Positions 12,395 to 22,894 of a stretch of 64,000 nt of DNA are shown here, in pieces. The notes under the pieces are model-generated. The model saw only the letters and a list, made by a program, of their open reading frames with translations, was not told where the DNA came from and did not search any database. Where the stretch lies: positions 47,988,001-48,052,000 of the forward strand of contig OZ231128.1 in NCBI GenBank assembly GCA_965153355.1, in the 5' to 3' direction. A program made the position numbers and the translations under genes. This DNA comes from Flaccisagitta enflata (lineage: Eukaryota; Chaetognatha; Sagittoidea; Aphragmophora). Within the stretch, counting starts at the first letter, position 1. Each line of letters begins with the position of its first letter.

Positions 12395-12830
12395 CGTTTT
12401 TGGGCAGTGGCCCCAAAGGGGACAAAGTCCTGTAAAACACAGGGGGACTTTCATTTGTTCGTCCCTTCGTCCATCTGTCTGTCTGTCCCCCTCTAGGCCC
12501 TCTCAGGCCTGAAATCTGCCCTGTCAGGCCTGAAATCCGTCCTCTCAGGCCTGAAATCTACCCTCTCAAGCTTAAAATCTATCCTCTCAAGCCTGAAATC
12601 TGCCCTCTCAAGCCCTGAATTTGCCCTCTAAGGCCTGAAATTTGCCCTCTGGCCTGCAATCGGTCCTCTCATGCTTTAAATCTCCCCTGTAAGCCAGATT
12701 CAAGGCTTGGGAGGGGAGATTTTAGGCCTGAGAAGGTAGATTTCAAGCCTGAGAGGGAGGATTTCAGACCTGATATGGCAGAGATCAGGCCTCAGAGGAC
12801 CTGGGGGAGACAGAGGAATGGAGGGTGACA
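12395..12830. repeat. Minisatellite composite: GGGCAGTGGCCCC leader plus CAGGCCTGAAATCTG-type units
   Basis: A leader (TTTTTGGGCAGTGGCCCC, AAAGGGGACAAAGTCCTG, AAACACAGGGGGAC) is followed by CCGTCTGTC-type words and then degenerate units of 18-20 bp close to CCTCTCAGGCCTGAAATCTG. At about 12690 the unit switches orientation (AGGCCTGAGAGGG-type), so the array itself is folded. It is not coding. Confidence 0.75.
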
Positions 12831-12985
12831 TGATGTTTATGACATGACCAGAGTCTGACACCAGTGCCCGATGATTACGCCTAATGTGTGGGCACACAGC
12901 CTCTCCTTCGTTAGCAAGTGAAGCCAAACATAATGCAAGATACCCGGGTACAACTCAAGCTAGTGAGGTTGTAGGGTTTCACTAG

Positions 12986-13313
12986 TAGCATAACAAGAGT
13001 TCATGCAAAGTCATAGGAAAATTCTCTATCAAAGGAATATGACTCAAAATCATGTACGCAGATAACCCAAAAAAATATTTGGTCCTGGGACCTCTGGAAA
13101 ATACCGCCGCCACCCCCCTCATATCCCATAGAAAATGTACAGGAAAAATTTTTTGCCTATTTTTTATTATGGGAAAGGGGGCAGGTGGCGGTGCCAATTT
13201 GTAGGGGTTCCAGGGCTCAATTTTTTTCATGGACCACCTGTAAACATGATTTTGGGCCATATCCCTCTGATAGAGAACTTTTCTATGACATCGCATTTTT
13301 TGTTGTTAGGCTA
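12986..13313. mobile_element. Fold-back MITE, hAT-like, 328 bp (copy 1)
   Basis: Termini are TAGCATAACAA on the left and TAGCCTAACAA (reverse complement) on the right. The arms match most of the way in: TCATAG.AAA..TTCTCTATC, then ATATG..CAAAATCATGT, then a purine/CCGCCGCCACC segment near the middle. It is flanked by a perfect 8-bp direct repeat TTCACTAG (12978-12985 and 13314-13321). An 8-bp target duplication is characteristic of hAT transposases (family knowledge). It has no coding capacity, so movement would need a transposase elsewhere. Confidence 0.9.
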
Positions 13314-13336
13314 TTCACTAGTCCCTGGCAACAACA

Positions 13337-13402
13337 TGATGATGATGATCTGATGATAACAATGATGACATTGATGACAACGATGATGACGATGATGATG
13401 GA
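13337..13402. repeat. (GAT)n/(GAC) microsatellite
   Basis: A short array of ATGATGATG and ATGACGATGATG units beside the MITE. Confidence 0.85.
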
Positions 13403-13794
13403 GCAGGCCTGATTTAAGAGCGGGCCCACCAGCCAGATGCTCTGTTTTGCTCTCGGGCTCTCATATTTTGCAAGCTCTGAGCCCAGCAGGATCTTTCGCA
13501 TTGAGATGTATTTGAAACACTCAAGCTGATGGTAGACTTACACCTAGAATCTGCTCTTGTCGTCCTATAAACTAGTTTTTTTTATAGGTGGGCTGTATGT
13601 CGGGAATATGTTATGTTTCTAACAATATTCTCTTGTGCTAAAAAAATGGAAGATAAATGGAATTTGAAAAAATAAGAATGCTAAAACTCATTTGTTCACA
13701 CTCCTTTATGTCGATGTTCTGATCAAAAATACTTTCGCATATTGACACACCTGAATATCAGGCCAAAGGAGACGGATTGTGGTTACTGAAGGCA

Positions 13795-14055
13795 GATTTG
13801 AGGACTGGGGGCGGGCTCAAAGCCTTGAGGCTAGATTTGAGGCTTGGAGTGCTGGTTTGAGGCCTGAATAGCTAATTTGAGGCCTAAAGGACTGATATGA
13901 GGCCTGGAGGGCTGATTTGGAGCCTGGAGGGCTGATATGAGGCCTTGAGGGCTGATTTGGAGCCTGGAGGGCTGACTTGAGGCCTGGAGGGCTGATTTGA
14001 GGCCTGAAGATCTGATTTGAGGCCTAGAGAGCTGGTTTGAGGCCAATCGGGAAGG
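13795..14055. repeat. Minisatellite of TTGAGGCCTGGAGGGCTGA-type units
   Basis: About 13 degenerate 18-20 bp units. A GACAGAAGGATGGATGG tract, a run of C and the CATCCAAGGATCGCACATGG / CGGCAGTACCCGATGCCC motif follow (14144-14186). That motif recurs inverted at 36733-36775. Apparent proteins are repeat translations. Confidence 0.8.
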
Positions 14056-14214
14056 GGGGGTGACAGAAGGATGGATGGATGGAAGGACAGACATCTGGAA
14101 ATCCCCCCCCCCCCCCCGTGTCTTAGAGGATGTGAACAACAAGTCATCCAAGGATCGCACATGGTCGGCAGTACCCGATGCCCTGCTGGGAGTGATCCAG
14201 TGAAGAGGTGGAGT

Positions 14215-14330
14215 GAGAACAGGGCAGCGGCCCCTAAGAGCCGATGTCCTGTAGAACACAGGGGGGATTTCGAGATGTTCGTCTGTCCGTCCTTCCGTCT
14301 GTCCTGAGGGGCTCTAGATGGCTAATTAAG
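14215..14330. repeat. Composite-element leader motif
   Basis: AACAGGGCAGCGGCCCC, TAAGAGCCGATGTCCTGTAG, AACACAGGGGGGATTTC and CCGTCCTTCCGTCTG. It is the same leader as at 12395 and 17870 and ends shortly before the second fold-back MITE. Confidence 0.7.
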
Positions 14331-14342
14331 GCCACTGAAGGC

Positions 14343-14670
14343 TAGCGTAACAAGAGTTTGTGTAAAGTCATAGGAAAGTTCTCTATCGGAGGGATATGAC
14401 TCAAAATCATGTTCACAGATAAACCACAACAAAAATTTGGTCCAAGGACCTCTGAAAATTACCGCCGCCACCCTCCTCCTATCCCATAGAAAATGTACAG
14501 GAAGAATTTTTGCCTATGTTTTATCATGGGAAAGGGGTCAGGTGGCGGCGCCAATTTATAGGGGTTTCAGGGCTAAATTTTTCTCATGGACCATCTGTTA
14601 ACATGATTTTGGGCCATATCCCTTCGATAGAGAACTTTTCTAGGACATTGCATTACTTGTTGTTAGGCTA
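14343..14670. mobile_element. Fold-back MITE, hAT-like, 328 bp (copy 2)
   Basis: Same length and family as 12986-13313, with termini TAGCGTAACAA and (reverse complement) TAGCCTAACAA. It is flanked by a perfect 8-bp duplication CTGAAGGC (14335-14342 and 14671-14678) inside the minisatellite. The target differs from copy 1, so the two are independent insertions. Confidence 0.9.
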
Positions 14671-14679
14671 CTGAAGGCA

Positions 14680-14935
14680 TATTTGAGGGCTGGAGGGCAA
14701 AACTAAGGCTTGGAGAGCAGATTTGAGGTTTGGAGGGCTGGTTATATGCTTGGGGGGCTGATTGAAGGTCTGGTGGGCTGATTTGAAGCCAAGAGGGCTA
14801 ATTTGAGGCCTGGAGGGCTAAATTGAGGCCTGGAGGGCTAAAATGAGGCCTGGGAGGACTAACTTAAGGTCTTGATGGGGGGGGAGACGGACAGAAGGAC
14901 AGACGGATCTCTCAAAATCCCCCGTGTTCTACAGG
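14680..14935. repeat. Minisatellite, TTGAGGCCTGGAGGGCTAA-type units
   Basis: About 10 degenerate units continuing the array interrupted by the MITE, ending at a G run and GACGGACAGAAGGACAGACG. An inverted leader follows (CCCCCGTGTTCTACAGGACA at 14921 and CCACTGCCC at 15020). Confidence 0.75.
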
Positions 14936-15189
14936 ACATTGGTCCTTTTAGGCCGCTGCCTAAAAACTGGCAAACGGTCAAAGTCCCCCAGTGTTTTACA
15001 GAATTTAGTTTCCTTTAGGGCCACTGCCCAGAGAACAGATGGACAAATACACAAATAAGACCTCAAAAATAGTTAAGATCCATGGATCATCTAAAGTTAG
15101 GGTCAGACTGTGAAAAAAGGTGATGGTGGTCTTAGGGTAATGCTCATGTTTGATAGGTCATTTTTTAACAGGTTCACTAAAAGTTGGGA

Positions 15190-15385
15190 ACAGGTGATGC
15201 AGGGTCACAATATCAGGGGTTGGATGCCCCTGCCCACGAACCAACCTCCCCTCACACATACACAAACATATGTAAAAGCATCTAAAATGCTATTCCTGTT
15301 TTTGACTCTTGATGGACTGAGAAGGACTGGCGGACAGATGGACAAAGCCTCTTATAGAGTTGCGTGTCTGCAATTATTAATCATA
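15190..15385 (+). mobile_element. Family B element (TATAGAGTTGCGTGTCTGCAATT end)
   Basis: GGGTCACAATATCAGGGG, then CCCTGCCCACGAACC, CACACATACACAAACATATG, a GGACTGGCGGACAG tract, ACAAAGCCTCTTATAGAG and the hairpin GTTGCGTGTCTGCAAT. It parallels 18955-19160 and 29838-30047. It resembles family A in overall plan but not in sequence of the 5' half. Confidence 0.6.
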
Positions 15386-15734
15386 GAAGGTCTTTAAATA
15401 GGGACCAATCTGGTATTTCTAGCTTTATTTGTGCAAAAATTCTGAGCATAACATGTGGAACTGCTGAAAAAGGGGAAACTTCATAAGCCTAAAAAACATC
15501 CTAAATCCCCATAAAGTTGATCATGTTTAACGGCTATAATTTAGTTATTTTTAAGCGGATTTACAAAAAATCGGTGACAGTAGGGAAAGCTCTCGAAAAA
15601 ATCTTTCAATTGGGACCAATCTGGCATTTCTAGCTTTATTTGTTCAAAAGTTACAGGGAAAACGAGGTGGATTGTCAAAAAAATGGAAAAATTCTATGAC
15701 CTGTACTAGAGGGAGGTATAAAATGTGAATATTT
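15386..15734. repeat. Twice-repeated GGGACCAATCTGG segment
   Basis: GGGACCAATCTGGTATTTCT followed by AGCTTTATTTGTGC at 15400 recurs at 15612 with few changes. It lies next to the right arm of the 11.84-kb inverted repeat. Confidence 0.6.
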
Positions 15735-15875
15735 TGAAAATTTCCCAACCGATTTTTTCGTTTTTGGTCAGGAATTGCTGAGAAATACATAAATAATGGA
15801 AAAAACATAGTCGCCAGGCTTGAACATTTTTAAAAAGTTATACCAGCTTCAAAGAGGGTGTGGCCCATGACCTAT
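15735..15875. repeat. Right arm of the 4-kb-spaced inverted repeat
   Basis: Reverse complement of 11865-12000 (TTTCCCAACCGATTTTTTCG, CATAGTCGCCAGGCTTGAAC and GAGGGTGTGG). The match makes 11.84-15.88 kb a framed unit. Confidence 0.7.
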
Positions 15876-15924
15876 GCTTTCACATATGCACAAATTTATC
15901 CTACGTCCGTCCATACCCCCCCTT

Positions 15925-16330
15925 CCCCAGCCTCGAGACCCAAATTCAAGCATTGAGGCCCAAATCTCAGCCTTGGGGCCCAAATTCTAGCTTTGAGACC
16001 AAAATACCAGCCTCAAGGCTCAACTCCGAGATTCAAAGCCCAATTCCCAGCCTCAAGGCTTCAATCACAGCCTTGAGGCTTGATTTCCAACCTAGAGGCT
16101 CAATTCCCAGCCTGGAGACTCAATTCTCAGCTTTGAGGCTCAATTCCCAGCTTTGAGAATCAAATTTCAGCCTCTAGGCTCAAATTCGAGCTTCAAGGCT
16201 CCAATCCCAGCCTCAATCCTCAAAAACGTAGGTTATCGGCCCCTTTTGGGCCACTGCCCCCCTCACCATCACACATCATCTTGCACTCACAAAAGGGCAA
16301 CGGGTACCGCTGACCATCCAACGCTTTTGC
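15925..16330. repeat. Minisatellite composite, CTCAATTCCCAGCCTGGAG-type units, with GGTACCGCTGACC terminus
   Basis: About 14 units near CCCAGCCTTGAGGCTCAAAT. After them come GGCCCCTTTTGGGCCACTG, CCCTCACCATC and GGGTACCGCTGACCATCC, AACGCTTTTGCGACTATT. The last part is a recurrent terminal motif also at 19650, 35795 and 36215. Confidence 0.75.
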
Positions 16331-16783
16331 GACTATTAATTCTTGACGAGATCTTTTTTCTCCGCCTTCAGAAAGCAAAAGAGAAAAGCAAGAAAGAAAA
16401 GTGAGGAAAAAAAAGTGAAAGAGCCGAAAAAAGGGAGATTAAAAGTAAGGGAATAGAGGAAAAGTAAAAAGTATTGAAATGAAAGGAAAGGCATGACGTT
16501 TGCTCGGAAATGAGATTATATGCAAGAAACTAAACGCAAGAATGAGTTTTATATTCCTACTTCCTCTGCTCCCGCACGCTTGTGTGTGTTTTTATTCGCG
16601 AACTTACTGTTGCTGTGTCGGTCCGATGGTCCGTCTGCCCACCCATCGCGTCTATCCCGCCCGACCAGGTTGCCGTGTACGCGTGTTTCCTGCCTTGTTT
16701 TTCTCTCTTTCTTGTTTGTAATGGGGCAGTCTTGAGTACTTTTTTTTATCGTGCTATAGGCTGCTGGGCGAAGCTATGGATAA
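16331..16783. other. Unassigned DNA
   Basis: Purine-rich at first (AAAAGTGAGGAAAAAAAAGTG), then mixed sequence. Short overlapping frames at 16500-16810 have no recognisable content. Confidence 0.4.
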
Positions 16784-18938
16784 GCATTAGCTTGTACCTA
16801 AATGACTAAAAGCAATAAAATCAGAATTCTACAAGTAGTTCTTGTTGTGGGGCTGTCTTGGGCTTCTAATGGCATCAATTTTGGTCTGAAAAATTTGCAT
16901 CTTGCTGTCCGCGCCTTACCTTGAATTTTCCTTCAGCCTATGGGAAACCAAAAATTTCAAAGTGCTTAAATCTCTGTTTTGACTGCAGATTTGAAATCTA
17001 CAGAAAAAACTGTTAATTGAAAGTGCTTTCCTTTTTGGGCAGCGGCCCCGAAGGGGACGAAGTCTGTAGAACCGTCCGTACGTCCGTCCGTCCGTCCCCC
17101 CCGGCCCCACCCTTAGGGCTTCGTCTCCTTTGGGGCCCAAAATCCAAACTGTATGGCCCAAATCCAAGCAAAATGGCCCAAATCCAGCCAAAATGGGCCA
17201 AATCCAGGCAAAATGGCCTAGGACCAGGTAAAATGGGCCAAATCTGCTAAGAAAACCTGAATTCTGGCCTGAGTTCTATTATCTTGGCCCCTTAAACTTA
17301 GATTCTAGCTCCCAAAACCCACATCCAAGCCTTAGAGACCCAGATCCTGACCTTTGGGACCCAGAGACCTCAAAGACCTAGGTGCTGGCCTTAAACCTAA
17401 ATCCTAACCTCAGAGACCCAAATCCTGGCCTCAGAACTGAAATCCTTGCCTCTGAGACCAAGAAATTGGTCTCTGAGACCCAGATTCTGGCCTCAGAGAT
17501 CTGGCCTCACCCCTACCTCCAAAACTATACAAGGGCAAGGGTACCATTGTCCATATACTGCGTTTTGTCATTTCTCCATGGTATTCAATGAAAATTTGAA
17601 TTAAAGGGCATTCCGGACAGAAGGAAAGCAGACAGGACGGATGGACGGATGGACGAACGGACAGATTTGCTGTGACTGCCCTTCTTCGGCCGCTGCTCCT
17701 CTCCAATCTCACTTCTACTTAGGGCACGTACCGCTGACCACTTACTGCCTTTGGGCTGCTATTTCAGTATTCCTTTGGGATCATAGTCAAAATTCAGTAA
17801 GTGGTCAGCGGTACCCGTGCCCTGCTTGAGTAGGAAGTGATTAAGGTTGAGAGGGAGCAGGGCAGCGGCCCCGAAGGGGACGAAGTCCTGTAGAACACAG
17901 GGGGAATCTGTCCGTCCGTCCATCCGTCCGTCCGTCCTGTCTGCTTTCCTTCTGTCCGGAATGCCCTTTCATTCAAATTTTCATTGAATACCATGGAGAA
18001 ATGACAAAACGCAGTATATGGACAATGGTACCCTTGCCCTTATTGTATAGTTTGTAGGTTAAGTTGAGGGAGGAGCAGGCCAGGATCTGGGTCTCTGAGG
18101 CCAGAATCTGGGTCTCAGAGACCAATTTCTTGGTCTCAGAGGCAAGGATTTCAGTTTCTGAGGCCAGGATTTGGGTCTCTGAGGTTAGGATTTAGGTTTT
18201 TAAGGCCAGCACCTAGGTCTTTGAGGTCAGAATCTGGGTCCCAAAGGTCAGGATCTGGGTCTCTAAGGCTTGGATGTGGGTTTTGGGAGCTAGAATCTAA
18301 GTTTAAGGGGCCAAGATAATAGAACTCAGGCCAGAATTCAGGTTTTCTTAGCAGATTTGGCCCATTTTACCTGGTCTTAGGCCATTTTGCCTGGATTTGG
18401 CCCATTTTGGCTGGATTTGGGCCATTTTGCTTGGATTTGGGCCATACAGTTTGGATTTTGGGCCCCAAAGGAGACGAAGCCCTAAGGGTGGGGCCGGGGG
18501 GGGGGGGACGGACGGACGGACGTACGGACGGACAGATTCCCCCTGTGTTCTACAGGACTTCGTCCCCTTCGGGGCCGCTGCCCAAAAAAGGTAAGTTTGG
18601 CGATTTTACATATAAATAAAAGAGAAAGGTAAGTTTTGCAAACTTTGACACTTATTTTGAGCACCTTCTAGTTGGAATATTGAAAAAAGGAAAGCACTTT
18701 CAATCTACAGTTTTTTCTGCAGATTTCAAATCTGCAGTCAAAACAGAGATTTAAGCACTTTGAAATTTTTGGTTTCCCATAGGCTGAAGGAAAATTCAAG
18801 GTAAGGCGCGGACAGCAAGATGCACTTTTTTCAGACCGAAAGTGATGTCATTGGAAGCCCAAGACAGCCCCACAAGAAGAACTACTTGTGGGGTTCTGAT
18901 TTTATTGTTTATTGTCATTTCGGTACAAGCTAATAAGC
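16784..18938. mobile_element. Giant fold-back (palindromic) composite element, 2.15 kb
   Basis: The left arm (16784-17747) and right arm (17795-18938) are reverse complements almost throughout, around a 47-bp spacer. From outside inward each arm has: TTAGCTTGTACC; an outer unique segment (CCTTCAGCCTATGGGAAACC, GACTGCAGATTTGAAATC); the leader TTTTGGGCAGCGGCCCCG; a CCGTCC tract; an 18-20 bp minisatellite; ATGGTACC/GGGCAAGGGTACC; GTCCGGAATGCCC; and GTGGTCAGCGGTACC. The right arm is longer, partly because of a 91-bp insert (see 18592-18682) and an extra AAGTCCTGTAGAACACAGG leader. No protein is encoded. I do not recognise a described family. A hairpin-forming template-switch duplication of one composite unit is an equally good origin as transposition. 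Confidence 0.85.
18592..18682. mobile_element. 91-bp insert in one arm of the palindrome, flanked by 8-bp repeats
   Basis: The right arm reads CCCAAAAAAGG-[91 bp]-AAAAAAGGAAAGCAC, where the left arm (reverse complemented) has CCCAAAAAGGAAAGCAC. The insert is bounded by AAAAAAGG on both sides (18584-18591, 18683-18690). That fits an 8-bp target duplication, but the low complexity of the repeat leaves slippage possible. Part of it (GGTAAGTTTTG) echoes its own start (GGTAAGTTTGG). Confidence 0.6.
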
Positions 18939-18954
18939 ATATAAAGAAGAAGTG

Positions 18955-19160
18955 ACGCGGGGTCACAATATCGTTGCGGACGGGTGGGTAGGGGCATCCA
19001 ACCCCCATCCTTACCCTAACCCACCCTCAACACTCAAACATACACAAAAAGTATTGAAAATGCCAGTTTTCGACTCAATCACCTCTATGGACCCACCAAC
19101 TGAACGACCGACTGACCAACCGACAAAGCCTCTTATAGAGTTGCGTGTCCGCAACTAAAA
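18955..19160 (+). mobile_element. Family B element
   Basis: GGGGTCACAATATCGTTGCG, GACGGGTGGGTAGGGGC, CATCCTTACCC, CACTCAAACATACACAAAAA, then CGACCGACTGACCAACC, GACAAAGCCTCTTATAGAG, hairpin AGTTGCGTGTCCGCAACT and AAAAA. It is the best-preserved family B copy in the window. The 3' end is built like family A with T-for-C changes in the stem, which keeps the palindrome. Confidence 0.7.
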
Positions 19161-19196
19161 AGAAAACGACCGACAGGCAAAAGAAAGAATAAAACA

Positions 19197-19327
<131 letters not shown>

Positions 19328-19329
19328 TC

Positions 19330-19640
19330 TGCCAAATCCCAGGCTCGAGGATCAAATCCCCGCCCTGAGGCCCAAATCTCAGCCTCAGCCCAAATTCCAA
19401 CCTAAAGGTCTAAAACCCAACCCTGAGGCTGAAATTCCAGCCTTGAGGCCCAAATCCCAGTCTCGAGGCCCAAATCCCATTGAGGTATTAGCCCTAGCCT
19501 CAAAAGACAAAACCAAAGTCTCAACCGCCGTGCTCAAATCCCAGACTTGTGGTACGGCATGGCATTGCATGCATCGAAGTAAAGGTCATTGGTCCCGTCA
19601 GGGCTGCTGCCCCTCTCACCATCTCATCCCCACATACACT
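19330..19640. repeat. Minisatellite composite, CAAATCCCAGCCTTGAGGCC-type units
   Basis: About 9 degenerate units, then unique sequence with GGTCCCGTCAGGGCTGCTG and CCCTCTCACC. The GGTGCCGCTGACCATCTG terminus follows at 19656. Confidence 0.7.
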
Positions 19641-19654
19641 GACCTAGAGGCATA

Positions 19655-19895
19655 GGTGCCGCTGACCATCTGACACTTTTGCGTCTATCCATAGTATATG
19701 GCTTGTTACTATTTGCCTGTGATGTAGATCTGATGGCGTTATGCTTTTACCCAACATAGCTATGGGGTTGTTCATAACGGTTAGCAAAATCTAAGCTACG
19801 GATCTTATGCAGCTTTGTGTTTTTTTTGGCTGAAATAGTCGCAAAAGCATAAGATGGTCAGCGGTACATGTTGCCCCTCACTTGATGCATGTTAA
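19655..19895. repeat. Inverted repeat with GGTGCCGCTGACCATC termini
   Basis: GTGCCGCTGACCATCTGACA and CTTTTGCGTCTAT at the left are matched by AGTCGCAAAAGCAT and AAGATGGTCAGCGGTAC at the right. The motif that ends the composites is therefore present here as a pair facing inward, across about 150 bp. Confidence 0.65.
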
Positions 19896-20392
19896 CATGT
19901 GTTTGTGAGAGAGGCAACGACCTCAAAGGTGCCGATAATTAATGCTTAGCTTGGATGGATGGAGCTAGAATTTGAGCATTGAGGCTGGGATTTGAGCCTC
20001 AAGGTTTCTTCGGGTCAGTGCCTAAAAGCAAGGTTCAAACCCATGCCGATTTTCTCTCCCAGTGCCTACCATTAGGTAATGATGAAATTGCAATCACGGA
20101 GTAAGTAAACTCAAACTCAATAGCCTATGGAAGATTGAAAAAAAATGACATAACAATGATTTTGGGTGACTAACAAATTTAGCAAAGTTATATTGCGGCT
20201 AAAGTAATGCCACTCAATGGCTGAGCACTCTAGACACATTGTTTGCATTTGGTACATGCGCGTGTGTGTGTGTGTGTTCCTGTTGATGATGATGAATGAA
20301 GCCGACAGAGGAGAAGAGGATAAAGAAAGGTAAACCGGAAGGAAGATTTTGACGAGAGAGAAAAAAAATGGTGGCGGAAAGAGGAAAAGAGA

Positions 20393-20620
20393 GAGACATG
20401 TGAAATAAAGGGAAATGAGATAAAGAGAGAGACATGAGAAATAAAGGGAAATGAGACAAAGAGAGAGACATGAGAAATAAAGGGAAATGAGATAAAGAGA
20501 GAGACATGAGAAATAAAGGGAAATGAGATAAAGGTTGAGACATGAGAAATAAAGGGAAATGAGATAGAGATAGAGACATGAGAAATAAAGGGAAATGAGA
20601 TAAAGGTTGAGACAAACGAT
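20393..20620. repeat. 36-bp minisatellite, about 6 units
   Basis: Units are close to GACATGAGAAATAAAGGGA plus AATGAGATAAAGAGAGA. Some units carry AGGTTGA in place of AGAGAGA, and the variants are interleaved. Because 36 is a multiple of 3, the minus strand reads as a 12-residue Ser/Leu/Phe repeat; it is not supported as a gene. Confidence 0.9.
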
Positions 20621-22072
20621 GGTTTAAACGAGGGGCAAATACTTATTTCTCGGCCATTAAGCTAACGCGTGACTGAAAGCTCGTTACCACATCGTCAACA
20701 CAACGGAAGAGGTTGCAAAACAAAACCTTCAAGAAAAACAAATGAGAATGGAAGGTCGGAGCTGCCGAGAAAAAAAATCGAGTGGGGGCAGGTAGGAATG
20801 CGACGCGAGGATGTGGTACAATGACTGGCGGAAGAAAGCGACGCGAGGAAAGACAATGAAAGCAAATCAAATGATTAATAAGGTTCATATGTCGGTGTAA
20901 TGGGTTTATCGCGGTAACATTTTCATGGGCCATATGAGTGGGGTGATTTCAAGGATTGTCACAAGCGAGTCTAACGGACTCACTAACTACAATTCTATTC
21001 TATTGGGCCCGAAGGATGATCTAACTCGGAATTAGTAATTTCTACTATTGAATTACTGATAGTTATTTCCCTTGCCTATTTCAACTCCAGTTGAGTAATC
21101 CCATGATTTAGTATGAGATAATGACCAACAAATGTTATTATCCTGGATGATCGCATGACAAAACTGATTCTTTCGGCTGGAGTCCCAAATGAGCTCTATG
21201 AAACCAGGCAAATGATTGCGGGGCTCGCAGCCAACAGAACAGTGGTTCCCGTCAACAAAATTGGGAGCATCGGACTCGCTCTAAATTCTGGCCTTGCCAA
21301 GCCATTCCGAACCTCGTGCCCCAGATTTATCATCATTCTATAACTAATTTTTTGTTTTTATGTTTTTAATACAGTCAATTCGGTGGTCCAATCAAATGTA
21401 TAAGAATGGATATGAGGTCCAATGGACAACGTTCATCTTATCTCGATGCTCTTAAGTAGAACAAAACCGACGGACGAATGAACTCAAAATGAGCGTGTAT
21501 GCGTGCGTGTGCGTGTGCGCGTGCGTGTGTGAACACGGAAACGCAGAAACAAAACCCCATTCTTCCTAACTCTCATATAATTTACGACTTTTTTTTCAAA
21601 CAATTCAAATAACGACGAGTCAACAAGCTCAAACAAACGTTCATTAACGTGCACACACACGTGAAAATACACTCAACCACAGTGCGGCTTATGATTAAGT
21701 TTTGAGTGTGTTTTCCGTCATACGTATGCATACGCGTATTCTTTGATGCATCAAAAAAGGAAAAAAAGTTGACGAGTAGAGACCATTTGTATATATATAG
21801 GTTATTGTTTGTAACCTTAGATAAGTAAAGTTCGTCTGCTGAATTGTTAGCCAGGCAAAAATCTGGTTCTCACCATTATAAACTGGTTCTCACCGTTTTA
21901 ATCTGGTTCTTACTATTATAATCTGGTGCTCACTGTCATGAGCCTTTTCAAGTAGAAATTACAATGTATTTTAACAATATTGAAGACATTGTGAAAAATG
22001 CTGAACTGTGCATGTGCAAAGTACATGCAAATGGGCGAATATACACGCAATAACGTGTGCGAGCACGCTTTG
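20621..22072. other. Unassigned DNA, 1.45 kb
   Basis: No arrays over 40 bp apart from a GCGTGTGCGTG-type stretch near 21498-21530. Triplicated CTGGTTCTCACC.TTATAA words lie at 21862-21935. No frame has recognisable content. Confidence 0.4.
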
Positions 22073-22705
22073 TTATACAAGACGATAAAAACTTTGAAAT
22101 GTCGTTAAAACGAGTTTACGTGTTGAAGGATCAATGAATTGAAAACGACCGCCGCAACTTTCTTTTTTTTTCGACGATGACATCAAATTTACGACAGCAA
22201 TTTCCTGATGACATTTGCGACAATATCGGAATGACAACCTAGCTTTACACGGATAGCCAAAAATGATGATGATTTTGACAACTGCATCTTTCGTAAAAAG
22301 TGCGTTTGTGTGCTTTTGAAATTGAAAAATCATTTTCATTTTAGCGCCCCTTTTGATTAAAAAAAAAACAGCATGAATACTTTTTGTCGTCGATTTCTTT
22401 CTCTTATCAAAGTTATCATAAGCGACAAGAGTAGAGGGGGAGGGTAGGGGCATTAAATGGGAAGGGTTTGTAAAAAACGATTTATCAAATTGGGGGAAAA
22501 AACAATGATCATGAAGTCGTCCAAAAATGATAACATTGAGATTAGTTGTGAGACAGAAACATTCAAGACTGTCCAAAGTCGATGAAAGTTGAAACTTGTG
22601 ACATCCAGAGGGCAAAAACCTAGCCAAACATATGACAAATGCAACATCAAACTTGATTAGGAATTTATTGCGCGTCATCCTAGTAATTGGAAATAACATA
22701 CACAT
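22073..22705 (-). CDS. Long open frame of unknown function, doubtful
   Basis: A 210-codon minus-strand frame in non-repetitive DNA, the longest such frame in the window not caused by a repeat. The composition is Phe-, Lys-, Ser- and Cys-rich. A stretch GYPCKARLSFRYCRKCHQEI contains a CxxC pair. I recognise no domain, see no splice signals that define it and cannot assess codon usage. It may be a real single-exon gene, a decayed mobile-element protein or a chance frame. Confidence 0.2.
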   Translation of the reverse strand: MCMLFPITRMTRNKFLIKFDVAFVICLARFLPSGCHKFQLSSTLDSLECFCLTTNLNVIIFGRLHDHCFFPQFDKSFFTNPSHLMPLPSPSTLVAYDNFDKRKKSTTKSIHAVFFLIKRGAKMKMIFQFQKHTNALFTKDAVVKIIIIFGYPCKARLSFRYCRKCHQEIAVVNLMSSSKKKESCGGRFQFIDPSTRKLVLTTFQSFYRLV

Positions 22706-22894
22706 TTTGTAGCCTTATGGCAGAAGAATATAAGTAATCATGCAAAAACAAATGTGCATCGTAAATTCTTACTATATGTTTCCATATTTGGATTTTTAAT
22801 ATGCGAATTTACAAATTGTATTAGCTCCTCAAAGGTCTTAAGAATTTCAAGGTGATATCAATTTCTAACTAATATGTGCGTTTGTGCATACCTA

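Noticed and set aside
12095-12496. A 133-residue frame
   Set aside because: It spans the composite leader and low-complexity CCACC and AAGAAAAG stretches, with no recognisable content.
20028-20062. A possible tRNA B-box (AAGGTTCAAACCCATGCC)
   Set aside because: There is no A-box at the right distance and no cloverleaf could be drawn.
20214-20615. Repeated 12-residue protein
   Set aside because: It is explained by a 36-bp minisatellite; no start, splice or conservation support.
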